Assembly (NCBI RefSeq): GCF_005049045.1
Contig: NZ_SUPK01000009.1
Coordinates: 1 to 64,000 of the forward strand
Source: Cohnella pontilimi
GTDB lineage: Bacteria > Bacillota > Bacilli > Paenibacillales > Paenibacillaceae
Length of the DNA stretch: 64,000 nucleotides
Reading direction: 5' to 3'
Shown: piece by piece, positions 8,856-15,697 of the stretch
Numbering within the stretch: the stretch's first letter is position 1
Layout of the letters: each line of letters begins with the position of its first letter
Made by a program: the position numbers and the translations under genes
Notes under the pieces: generated by a model
What the model saw: the letters and a program-made list of their open reading frames with translations, nothing else
Databases searched by the model: none
Told to the model about the DNA's origin: nothing

Positions 8856-9200
8856 TCAGCAGCAGCTGGTATTGCCTCCTGCCGGTCTGAAGATGCAGCA
8901 GAGCTTTTCGGACAGAATGCCATTGATTTCTTCTTGGTTGAGCTCGTAATAACTCCAGGTGCCCTTCGTTTCTTTCATAATAAGCCCGGCGTCCAGCAAA
9001 ATTTTGAGATGATAAGAGAGCTTGGATTGCGGCATTTCCACAATCTCTGTGAGATCGCATACGCACGTATTGCCCCGTTGGCAGAGTTCATATAGAATCT
9101 GCAGCCTCTTTTCATCGGCTAACGCTTTAAATTTTTGCTCGTATGCCGCGAAAGAAACGGCAGGTGCCTTGGTCTCGTTTACTGGGATTTCTTTGATCAA
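8856..9200 (-). CDS. arsR: ArsR/SmtB-family arsenic-responsive repressor
   Basis: A 114-residue winged-helix repressor. The DNA-recognition helix region reads MPQSKLSYHLKIL, and the preceding TCVCDL (Cys46, Cys48) is the classical trivalent-arsenic site whose occupation releases DNA. Extra Cys pairs at 101-102 and 113-114 resemble the third-ligand arrangement of other ArsR subtypes. Translation seems to start at TTG 9200, with GGTGG 9 nt upstream. It is first in the arsR-arsI-arsB-arsC operon and presumably represses itself through the operators at 8823, 9245 and 9312. Confidence 0.94.
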   Translation of the reverse strand: MIKEIPVNETKAPAVSFAAYEQKFKALADEKRLQILYELCQRGNTCVCDLTEIVEMPQSKLSYHLKILLDAGLIMKETKGTWSYYELNQEEINGILSEKLCCIFRPAGGNTSCC

Positions 9201-9244
9201 CTTCCGTCACCACCTTCTTTATGGAGTCACTGTACAGCCGATTC

Positions 9245-9260
9245 ATCAAATTTTCTTGAT
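9245..9260. promoter_or_regulatory. ArsR-type operator, downstream of ars promoter
   Basis: Inverted repeat ATCAA-N6-TTGAT about 45 bp before arsR and just downstream of the predicted transcription start. Binding here would block early elongation or initiation. Confidence 0.7.
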
Positions 9261-9275
9261 TATTTGCCTGAAAAC

Positions 9276-9304
9276 AAGTTACCATGATTTTTCCAAACGG
9301 TCAA
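9276..9304 (-). promoter_or_regulatory. ars operon promoter
   Basis: Minus-strand TTGACC (9299-9304) and TAACTT (9276-9281) separated by 17 bp, placed between two ArsR-type operators. The -10 is weak; the assignment leans on the flanking operators. Confidence 0.6.
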
Positions 9305-9311
9305 TAACTAA

Positions 9312-9327
9312 ATCAAAAAAAATTGAT
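9312..9327. promoter_or_regulatory. ArsR-type operator, upstream of ars promoter
   Basis: Inverted repeat ATCAA-N6-TTGAT with an all-A spacer, just upstream of the predicted -35. It lies only 10 bp past the end of the preceding DUF421 gene. Confidence 0.7.
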
Positions 9328-9337
9328 TTTGGCAATG

Positions 9338-9925
9338 TTACGATTGATCATGCTGAATAACTTCGCGGAAAAGATTGTTTTCTTCGTTTGTGTTAAGCGA
9401 TTGGCTCAAATTCTGCTGAGAAAGAATTTTCTCCAACTCACCGATAGTCACCGGCTTTGCATGTCTCATCAATTCGTAACCGATTTGTCCGCTGATCTCC
9501 ATGGTTCCGGTCTTTACTTCTGTGAAGGAGGAAATTCCTTTTTCCCTCAACTTCGCCTCCAACTGATCTACCGACATACGCAGCTTTTTTAAATTTTCTT
9601 CGATAATTTCACCATCTTGAATGATAAGGGTTGCTTTGCCTATAAATAGCTTCTCAACCGGTTCATATTTTTGCGAAAGGGATTGAATGCTCATTAACAG
9701 AGCAACAAAAACACAAAGTACCGCCACCGTGATCCACAAACCTTTTTGCCCGATGGCATGTGAAATAACGGATGCCATGGCCAGGAGGGTAATGGTCTCG
9801 AGACCGGTCATTTCCACCACCGTTTTTTTGCCGACAATTCGCATCAACAAGAACCCGACGAACAACACCACGAAAGCTTCCCATATGAAACTCAAATCCA
9901 AGTCCAGACCCTCACCATCATTCAA
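9338..9925 (-). CDS. DUF421 membrane protein (YetF/YcaP-like)
   Basis: A 195-residue protein with three hydrophobic helices in the first 85 residues (for example WEAFVVLFVGFLLMRIVG and GLWITVAVLCVFVALLM) and a cytoplasmic domain with KLFIGKATLIIQDGEIIEENL and KLRMSVDQLEAKLREKGI, the conserved core of DUF421. Some family members are linked to spore inner-membrane proteins (SpoVAF or YetF types), but the role is unsettled. The start is TTG 9925 behind AAGGAG. It stands just upstream of the ars promoter in the same direction and may be transcribed separately. Confidence 0.86.
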   Translation of the reverse strand: MNDGEGLDLDLSFIWEAFVVLFVGFLLMRIVGKKTVVEMTGLETITLLAMASVISHAIGQKGLWITVAVLCVFVALLMSIQSLSQKYEPVEKLFIGKATLIIQDGEIIEENLKKLRMSVDQLEAKLREKGISSFTEVKTGTMEISGQIGYELMRHAKPVTIGELEKILSQQNLSQSLNTNEENNLFREVIQHDQS

Positions 9926-10131
9926 AATCCAATGTTCTCCTTAACATTCGGCACCCGGCCGAAGAATATTCAATTCTGACACATGCCCACGGAGAACAGG
10001 TGATGAGGACATTTTGTATAAGAATATATTAGCCAAAAAGTGATGAGGCGGGTGCTGATTTGGAACCCCAAATTTTGCTATAATATACCTATGATAGGAT
10101 TTGATCAACGTGAATTTTACAAAGGAGGAAA

Positions 10132-11073
10132 ATGAAATTGAGCGATGCCAAAACGGGTAAGCCGCTGATTCAACCCATCACACCGCATTTGTGGTTTGAC
10201 AAGGAGGCGCAAGAAGCCGCGGAGTTTTATTGCTCTGTATTCCCGGATTCCAAAATCACGAGTTCGACGACCTTGCATAATACGCCCTCCGGCGATTGCG
10301 ATCTCGTTTCGTTCAACGTCTGGGGACATCCGTTTATGGCGATCTCCGCCGGGCCGTTCTTTAAGTTGAATCCTTCCATCTCGTTTATGGTGAATTTTGA
10401 TCCGTCCCGTGAAAAGAACGCGAGAGAACAGATAGACGAGGTATGGAATAAGTTGTCCGACGGCGGCACCGCCCTTATGCCGCTTGACAAGTACCCGTTT
10501 AGCGAACGGTATGGCTGGATCCAGGACAAATTTGGCGTCACATGGCAGCTCATTCTCACGAACCCGGATGGAGAACCGCGGCCCACCATTGTCCCCTCCT
10601 TGATGTTTGTGGGCAGCAACTTCGGCAAGGCGGAAGAGGCACGGGAATTCTACCTTTCGATTTTCCGTAACGCCAGACCCGGCACCCTCTTTCGGTATGG
10701 GCCAGGCCAAGAGCCGAACGCAGAGGGGACGGTTATGTTCACCGACTTTATGCTGGAGAACACCTGGTTTGCGGCAATGGACAGCGCACTGGAACACCGG
10801 TTCAACTTCAACGAGGCGATTTCCCTTCTAATCCGTTGCGAGACGCAGGAGGAAATTGATTACTACTGGGATAAGCTTTCCGCCGTTCCCGAGGCCGAGC
10901 AATGCGGCTGGCTTAAAGACAAGTACGGCATCTCTTGGCAGATCACCCCCGCCGCTATGGATGAAATGATCACTACAGGCACGCCAAAACAACGTGATCG
11001 CGTGACACAGAAATTTTTGAAGATGAAAAAGTTTAACATTGCCGAATTGCAAACCGCGTTTGAAGAAAAGTAA
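10132..11073 (+). CDS. Tandem PhnB-like VOC-fold protein
   Basis: A 313-residue protein made of two PhnB-like glyoxalase/VOC domains: residues about 12-145 (ITPHLWFDKEAQEAAEFYCSVF, then DKFGVTWQLI) and about 150-280 (IVPSLMFVGS, then LKDKYGISWQITP). Each repeat ends in the same Y/FGxxWQ motif. Relatives are often misnamed demethylubiquinone methyltransferases; no methyltransferase motif is present. The substrate is unknown. An AAAGGAGG site lies 3-4 nt before ATG 10132, and a TATAAT (10079-10084) about 48 bp upstream is a good -10 with no clear -35. A terminator follows. Confidence 0.9.
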   Translation: MKLSDAKTGKPLIQPITPHLWFDKEAQEAAEFYCSVFPDSKITSSTTLHNTPSGDCDLVSFNVWGHPFMAISAGPFFKLNPSISFMVNFDPSREKNAREQIDEVWNKLSDGGTALMPLDKYPFSERYGWIQDKFGVTWQLILTNPDGEPRPTIVPSLMFVGSNFGKAEEAREFYLSIFRNARPGTLFRYGPGQEPNAEGTVMFTDFMLENTWFAAMDSALEHRFNFNEAISLLIRCETQEEIDYYWDKLSAVPEAEQCGWLKDKYGISWQITPAAMDEMITTGTPKQRDRVTQKFLKMKKFNIAELQTAFEEK

Positions 11074-11092
11074 CCATTTCAAAATTAGCGAC

Positions 11093-11122
11093 AAAAACCA
11101 CGTCCAGGGGATGTGGTTTTTT
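11093..11122 (+). terminator. Rho-independent terminator
   Basis: Stem AAAACCACGTCC pairs with GGATGTGGTTTT (one G-T pair) around a short loop, followed by Ts. Confidence 0.85.
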
Positions 11123-11171
11123 CTTGTTACGATTTGTCATTCATAATGCTCTTTGGGATGGGGACAATAAT

Positions 11172-11236
11172 TTACGTGTAAAGGTTACGTGTAAAGGTTA
11201 CGTGTAAAGGTTACGTGTAAAGGTTACGTGTAAAGG
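11172..11236. repeat. Five perfect 13-bp tandem repeats
   Basis: Five consecutive exact copies of TTACGTGTAAAGG occupy 65 bp immediately before a TATAAT (11242-11247) and the SDR gene. Each unit contains an inverted repeat TTAC-GT-GTAA, so the array offers five evenly spaced candidate protein sites. No ordinary -35 is visible at the correct distance from the TATAAT. It is not a CRISPR because there are no spacers. Confidence 0.95.
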
Positions 11237-11265
11237 TTATATATAATGCTGGGAGGGATTATAAA

Positions 11266-12003
11266 ATGGGAAAACTATCAGGTAAAGTTGCCGTCATTAC
11301 GGGTGGAGCTTCAGGAATTGGTGCTGCAACAGCCAGATTATTCGTTGAGGAAGGCGCAAAAGTCGTACTTGTAGACTTAAATGAAGAAAAAGGTAAAGCC
11401 TTTGAAGCAGAACTAAAGGGCAAACAGGCAGAAGCCCTCTTTGTAAAGGCAAATATCACCATTGAAGAAGAAGTAAAAAATATCTTTAAAGAGACTGCTA
11501 ACGCCTTCGCAAAAGTAGATATCGTTTTTAATAACGCCGGGATTGGCCGTGTAACCCCAACAGAGGAGCTTCCCTATGAAGAATGGCGCAACACCGTCAA
11601 TGTTGACTTAGACGGTGTATTTTTAGTCGCGCGTGAAGCGATTCGTGAAATGTTAAAATCAGGCGGAGGCTCTATTGTCAATACAGCTTCGATGTATGGT
11701 TGGGTCGGTTCGCCTGGATCTGCAGCCTATAATGCTGCAAAAGGCGGGGTTCTCAATTTAACTCGTTCGCTTGCGCTGGAATATGCAACAAAAAATATTC
11801 GTGTGAATTCCTTAGCACCTGGCTTTATTGATACACCTATTATTCCTGAAGAAAGTAAAAAGACACTGGCTTCGATGACGCCAATGCAACGTCTGGGGAA
11901 AGCAGAAGAAATGGCAAAAGCTGTATTATTTATGGCTTCCGATGATTCATCTTTTATGACAGGGAATACATTAACCGTTGACGGTGGATATACAGCTCAA
12001 TAA
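11266..12003 (+). CDS. Short-chain dehydrogenase/reductase
   Basis: A 245-residue classical SDR that should use NAD(P)(H) to oxidise or reduce an alcohol/ketone pair. The cofactor motif TGGASGIGAA (residues 12-21), NNAG (about 89), the catalytic Ser in NTASMYG, YNAAK (Tyr-x-x-x-Lys) and the PGFIDTP loop are all intact. GGGAGGG precedes ATG 11266. The gene is strikingly AT-rich with A/T-ending codons, unlike its neighbours, and is flanked by a tandem-repeat promoter on one side and broken genes on the other, which suggests recent acquisition from a low-GC Bacillales donor. The substrate is not predictable. Confidence 0.93.
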   Translation: MGKLSGKVAVITGGASGIGAATARLFVEEGAKVVLVDLNEEKGKAFEAELKGKQAEALFVKANITIEEEVKNIFKETANAFAKVDIVFNNAGIGRVTPTEELPYEEWRNTVNVDLDGVFLVAREAIREMLKSGGGSIVNTASMYGWVGSPGSAAYNAAKGGVLNLTRSLALEYATKNIRVNSLAPGFIDTPIIPEESKKTLASMTPMQRLGKAEEMAKAVLFMASDDSSFMTGNTLTVDGGYTAQ

Positions 12004-12054
12004 GGGAATCGAACCCTTGACCGAATGCCGGGACATAATGTCCCGGCATCACCG

Positions 12055-12148
12055 GCAATTGCCGAGCGCCTCGTGATTAGTCCCAAGACCGTTAGAAATC
12101 ACGTTTCAACCATATTCAGCAAGTTTTTCCTCAATGACCACCCGAGCT
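12055..12148 (+). pseudogene. Remnant of LuxR-type response regulator
   Basis: A frame of about 30 codons reads IAERLVISPKTVRNHVSTIF, the helix-turn-helix of a NarL/LuxR-type regulator. No receiver domain or start precedes it: the SDR stop lies only 52 nt upstream. It is followed by FSKFFLNDHPS and a stop. It is therefore a C-terminal scrap of a deleted gene. Confidence 0.75.
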
Positions 12149-12390
12149 AATGGCAGACTACAAATCGTAGCCGTAGGTAACCAACCTGACAGAAGAGCTC
12201 CTTTATCCGGATGGTTGCTTGCGATAAGTTCACCTCCATGCCGCCTTAAAATTCTCTGCGAAATGGTTAACCTCAATCCCGCTCCGCCTGTTGAACGATT
12301 TCTCGATACTTCGCCGCGGTAAAGCGGTTCAAATACGCACCCCAATTCCTCTGGAACGAAACCCGGCCCCGTATCCCGGATTGGGAAAAA
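12106..12390 (-). pseudogene. Remnant of sensor histidine kinase C-terminus
   Basis: On the minus strand the frame reads IRDTGPGFVPEEL (a G1 box), then FEPLYRGEVSRNRSTGGAGL (a G2 box), then ILRRHGGEL and a GWLP ending. This is the last part of a HATPase domain. The N-box, phospho-acceptor and sensor parts are missing upstream; the G2 box reads GAGLRL where GAGLGL is usual. It lies back-to-back with the LuxR scrap, so both halves of a two-component system were probably lost in one rearrangement. Confidence 0.78.
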
Positions 12391-12398
12391 TAAGCAGC

Positions 12399-12766
12399 AT
12401 GGGGTTCAATGCGCTGAATATATTATGGCTGCTCATCACCATTACGGCGTTTGTCCAAATCAAAAAGAAACGGATATCCCGGCATCGGAGCTGATGATAC
12501 GAAGTTACGCTTTTTGTTTCACGAACCTGTTGATTCATCTGACGACTTTTCTTTTTTTTCACGGATTCGGTTTCAATTACAACAACAGCTACACGATCGG
12601 CGTTTACGGCTCTATTGTGCTGCTATTGATTATTCCTAACGTCATCATCAAAAATGGCGGTCAACTGAGCCAGGTTCATCCGTTTCGCTTCCAAGCCTCC
12701 ATATTCAGTTTATTGTTTATGGCCGCGGCGGCAAATGCACCCATAGAGGCGGCGGCAATGGACTGA
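12399..12766 (+). pseudogene. Frameshifted small membrane protein remnant
   Basis: ATG 12399 opens a hydrophobic helix (LNILWLLITITAFVQI) that stops at 12494; an adjacent frame continues with LLIHLTTFLFF and GVYGSIVLLLIIPNVII, two more helices, and runs on into the 3' end of the oxidoreductase gene. Together they look like a three-helix membrane protein interrupted by a frameshift near 12490 and truncated at its end. An intact 91-residue protein from ATG 12494 cannot be excluded. The family is not recognised. Confidence 0.4.
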
Positions 12767-13593
12767 TGCATTCTCGATGCCGCATCCCCAGCGCTATAGA
12801 CGCCCGGAACGTTCGTTTCCCCGAATTCGTCGACGACGACCGTTCCCGAATCCGTGATTTGGCAACCTATGGCTCGTGGCAAGTCCGATCCCGTAACCAG
12901 TTCCGGTTTAAAAAAGAGCCCCATACATGGAATGGTTGTCCCGTCCTCGAGAACAACATGCCGCACGATCCCATCGTTTGAGTCGATGGACCGGATCGGT
13001 GATTCGAATACGGGGACACGATGCCGGCGGAGCTCCTCGCGTTGCGCGTCCGTCAGCTCAGCGGGACCGTTCGTGCAGATTGTAAAACGGTTCGTCCATC
13101 CGGAAATCAATGGAGCGAAGTGCATGACCTCAGCCCCCTTATTAATGATAACAAGAGGCTCGTCCCTTAATTCCCAGCCATCACAATACGGGCAGACGAA
13201 GGCACTTTTCCCATAAACCTCCGCCAGCCCTGGAATGTTCAGCGGCCGATCCTTCATTCCGACGGCAAAAAGCAGTTTTTTGCTTCCAAAGGTTTTGCCT
13301 TGCGCAGTCGCAATTTGAAAATGACCGTCCGTACCCACAACCGACACGGCCGTATCCGCCACAAAAGAAACTGACGGATAGGCGCCGATCTCTTCCTTCG
13401 CAATCCGCCGAAATTCGCTTGGACTGATCCCGTCGCGGGTAAGAAACCCGTGGGCCTCGTGAGTCACTGCATTGCGGGGACGGCTTTCATCGATCACCGC
13501 CACATTTTTCCTTGCCCGTCCCAACACGAGGGCGGCATTCAAACCTGCCGGGCCTCCGCCAATAATCGCCACATCGAGAAGTTGTTTTTCCAT
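12676..13593 (-). CDS. Thioredoxin reductase-like NAD(P)/FAD oxidoreductase
   Basis: A 305-residue flavoprotein of the TrxB family. The FAD motif GGGPAGLNAA is at residues 12-21, the redox pair CPYCDGWE lies near residue 138, and the end has GVYSAGDAAS for FAD binding. The NADPH motif expected between residues 150 and 180 is poorly kept (VIINKGAEVMHFAPL lacks the usual GxGxxA). This divergent type is common beside Rrf2 or thioredoxin-like genes, and its partner is unknown. It follows the Rrf2 gene by 57 bp in the same direction, so the regulator probably controls it. A GGAGG site precedes ATG 13593. Confidence 0.88.
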   Translation of the reverse strand: MEKQLLDVAIIGGGPAGLNAALVLGRARKNVAVIDESRPRNAVTHEAHGFLTRDGISPSEFRRIAKEEIGAYPSVSFVADTAVSVVGTDGHFQIATAQGKTFGSKKLLFAVGMKDRPLNIPGLAEVYGKSAFVCPYCDGWELRDEPLVIINKGAEVMHFAPLISGWTNRFTICTNGPAELTDAQREELRRHRVPVFESPIRSIDSNDGIVRHVVLEDGTTIPCMGLFFKPELVTGSDLPRAIGCQITDSGTVVVDEFGETNVPGVYSAGDAASRMHQSIAAASMGAFAAAAINNKLNMEAWKRNG

Positions 13594-13650
13594 TTATTTT
13601 AGGCACCTCCATGGATCTTCAATATCCATAATTAAAATACAAGAAGTGTA

Positions 13651-14136
13651 TCACTTCTTGTTTCCAGCGTGGTTGCAGTCCTTCGAAGCCGCGTCCAGCA
13701 CCGACTGGATCGTATGCTCCTGCAAGTATTGATACAAATGCTGTTCGGCGCCGTCCATCACCCTTTTAACCAAACATTCGCTCTTTCCTTGACAATCCTG
13801 ATTCCGTTCCGAAGCTGTCTCTTCAGCTAATAGCCGATGCTGCTGCGAATTCAAATTCGAGCATTCAAACAAATGCTGTCTTCCTTCGATTACTTGGATA
13901 ACTTCAAGAAATGTAATCTGCTCGGCCGGCCGTACAAGCTCGTAACCGCCGTTCACTCCCGGCATAGCGCGTACGATTCCATCCTGCCTCAGCTTGGACA
14001 TGATTTTGGATAAGTAGCTTTCCGAAACGCCAAGTGTCGCAGATAATTCCTTGATTCCAATGTTGTGGCGACGCTCCGAGTGAGCCAAATGAATTAAGGC
14101 GTGTAGGGCGTAATCAGTACTTTTGGAAAACTGTAT
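13651..14136 (-). CDS. Rrf2-family transcriptional regulator, apparent ATA start
   Basis: Winged-helix Rrf2 regulator. From 14136 the frame encodes xQFSKSTDYALHALIHLAHS, the canonical Rrf2 N-terminus in which x is normally Met; here the codon is ATA, 8 nt after a strong GGGAGG. This gives 161 residues. The next usual start (TTG 14088) would delete the first helix. Three cysteines (FECSN near residue 92, DCQG, SECL) match the pattern of iron-sulfur-binding or redox-sensing Rrf2 proteins. Expected role: redox-responsive repressor of itself and the downstream oxidoreductase. Confidence 0.88.
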   Translation of the reverse strand: MQFSKSTDYALHALIHLAHSERRHNIGIKELSATLGVSESYLSKIMSKLRQDGIVRAMPGVNGGYELVRPAEQITFLEVIQVIEGRQHLFECSNLNSQQHRLLAEETASERNQDCQGKSECLVKRVMDGAEQHLYQYLQEHTIQSVLDAASKDCNHAGNKK

Positions 14137-14189
14137 TTTTGCTTCCTCCCTTTCGATTGGATTGTTTCTATTATAGACCCGCGATGTCC

Positions 14190-14218
14190 ATTATAAACAA
14201 TTCGTCCCCAGTCTGCAA
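14190..14218 (-). promoter_or_regulatory. Promoter of Rrf2-oxidoreductase operon
   Basis: Minus-strand TTGCAG (14213-14218) and TATAAT (14190-14195) with a 17-bp spacer, about 54 bp before the ATA start. A second perfect TATAAT lies 20 bp downstream (14170-14175); the interval may contain the Rrf2 operator. Confidence 0.72.
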
Positions 14219-14304
14219 TGACAGCAGGTGAAAATGAACGAGAAAAAGGCAATCCATAAGAAATCCCGACTTATTTTTTATGCGCTTTAATTGGCACACC
14301 AAAC

Positions 14305-14333
14305 AAAAAACGCAGCCTCTATTTGGCTGCGTT
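14305..14333 (-). terminator. Terminator of tRNA-Ala
   Basis: Minus-strand stem AACGCAGCC/GGCTGCGTT followed by six T residues, 12 nt past the tRNA 3' end. Confidence 0.88.
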
Positions 14334-14344
14334 AAGTTTATGTA

Positions 14345-14420
14345 TGGTGGAGAATAGGGGGATCGAACCCCTGACCTCATCGCTGCCAGCGATGCGCTCT
14401 CCCAGCTGAGCTAATTCCCC
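14345..14420 (-). tRNA. tRNA-Ala (anticodon GGC)
   Basis: The minus strand folds into a complete cloverleaf of 76 nt with an encoded CCA: acceptor GGGGAAT pairing with ATTCTCC, D arm GCTCAGCTGGGAGAGC, anticodon stem CATCG/CGATG around CTGGCAG, T arm with GGTTCGATCC. The loop gives anticodon GGC, which reads Ala codons GCC and GCU. It stands alone, not in a tRNA cluster. Confidence 0.97.
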
Positions 14421-14441
14421 GTATCGGACGACAAAATTGAG

Positions 14442-14469
14442 TTTATCACAGCCAAACCAGCGGTGTCAA
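14442..14469 (-). promoter_or_regulatory. Promoter of tRNA-Ala
   Basis: Minus-strand consensus TTGACA (14464-14469), 16-bp spacer, GATAAA (14442-14447), placing the start about 15 nt before the tRNA. Confidence 0.7.
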
Positions 14470-14758
14470 TGGCATTTACCGGCAGCTTAGCGTAGTCGCT
14501 GCTGTCCACCGAATTCACGCACCCAATCGGCGAATTTAAGCAGCTCACGGCTACTGTCCACCGCTTAGCCCCAACCGGAAGGCCCCTCCTGAGCGATGGG
14601 GATAAGGGCCAAAGGCTCTCGCCGGAACCCATGTCCCGGCGAAAGCGCCGCCTCCTTGCGTATCAAATAAAATGGCTCAAGAAATGCATATTTTGGCCTT
14701 GGCTACAGCAGATGCATTTCCGGGCGGTCGAAGCGCCAGCGGCATGGTGTCAGCTCTC
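14470..14758. other. Intergenic region without clear gene
   Basis: Between the tRNA promoter and the stop of the first ABC permease. One short open frame crosses it but has no ribosome site or recognisable sequence. A GC-rich inverted repeat (CGCCGG near 14619 with CCGGCG near 14636) could end the ABC operon transcript but lacks a T run. Confidence 0.5.
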
Positions 14759-15697
14759 TTAGGCTGCTATCTCGAGCCTTCTCTTTTTGCGCAGGGCGAA
14801 GAAAACTAATGCCGCTATGGTGACGACATATGGAATCATTTGGATGAACTGACTTGGAACGGGACTTCCCGGAATCGTTTGGACGATGGTCGTTAATGCG
14901 CTGGCCAAGCCGAAAATGAGCGATCCGATCAAAATGCCCGCCGGATTGCGATTGCCGAGCAGCACGACCGCTAATGCCAAAAATCCCGTACCCGCCGTCA
15001 TATCTTTCACGAACATATTCGTGAGCCCGTTGGAGAGAAACGCACCGGCTAGTCCCGCAAACACGCCGCTCCAAGCCAGCGCAGAATACTGCACACGCTC
15101 GACCGGAATGCCGAGCGATCTCGCGGCCTGAGGCGCTTCCCCCACCGCTCGCAAATGGACGCCGTACGGTGTGCGGTAAATTAATACGATGCAGAAAACG
15201 ACGGACAGAAACGCGATCCACTCCATCAAGCTGTGGCCGCTCAACAATTTCCCCAGCACCGGTACATCCTGAACGAAGGGGATATCGACCAAAGGAATTT
15301 TCGGCGCGCCTGTGGGGTTGTAATTCCCGGTCAATCCGTATATTTTACTCATCAGGAAAATGGTAAAACCGGAGCCGAAAATATTGACTGCGAATCCCGC
15401 GATAATGATATCGACTTTCAATCGAATCGCAAAGAATCCCATGCCGTAACAAATGAGCACGGATGCGGCCACACCCGCCAGTACGCCCAGCAACCAGCTG
15501 TCCGTCCCCGATGCCACGGCGATCGAGGTAAACGCGGACAGCAGCATCAGGCCCTCCAGCCCGATATTGATCACACCTCCGATATCCGAAATCAATCCGC
15601 CTAGTGCGGTGAGAAGGATTGGCGTCATGAACCGGAGCAGCACCACGATCAACGTCAAATCCATGATTTGGCTCCATATCGTTTGCCATACGACCAC
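14759..15697 (-). CDS. Nucleoside-type ABC transporter permease 2 (NupQ/YufQ-like)
   Basis: A 312-residue BPD_transp_2-type permease with about nine hydrophobic helices. The signature segments GLISDIGGVINIGLEGLML near the start and later ALAWSGVFAGLAGAF match the second permease of BMP-family nucleoside importers. Its ATG begins directly after the stop of the first permease (15698), so the two are translationally coupled. With the other permease it forms the channel through which nucleosides bound by the lipoprotein at 18358 are moved, powered by the ATPase at 16753. Confidence 0.93.
   Translation of the reverse strand: MVVWQTIWSQIMDLTLIVVLLRFMTPILLTALGGLISDIGGVINIGLEGLMLLSAFTSIAVASGTDSWLLGVLAGVAASVLICYGMGFFAIRLKVDIIIAGFAVNIFGSGFTIFLMSKIYGLTGNYNPTGAPKIPLVDIPFVQDVPVLGKLLSGHSLMEWIAFLSVVFCIVLIYRTPYGVHLRAVGEAPQAARSLGIPVERVQYSALAWSGVFAGLAGAFLSNGLTNMFVKDMTAGTGFLALAVVLLGNRNPAGILIGSLIFGLASALTTIVQTIPGSPVPSQFIQMIPYVVTIAALVFFALRKKRRLEIAA

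Noticed and set aside
11172-11236. CRISPR array
   Set aside because: The 13-bp units are directly adjacent with no spacers, are far too short, and there are no cas genes.
12676-12766. Extension of the small membrane frame into the oxidoreductase gene
   Set aside because: This stretch is the antisense of the FAD-binding C-terminus, so only the part before 12676 can belong to the remnant.
14411-14632. Possible 73-residue minus-strand protein
   Set aside because: It overlaps the tRNA-Ala 5' end and promoter, has no ribosome site, and shows no family-like sequence.
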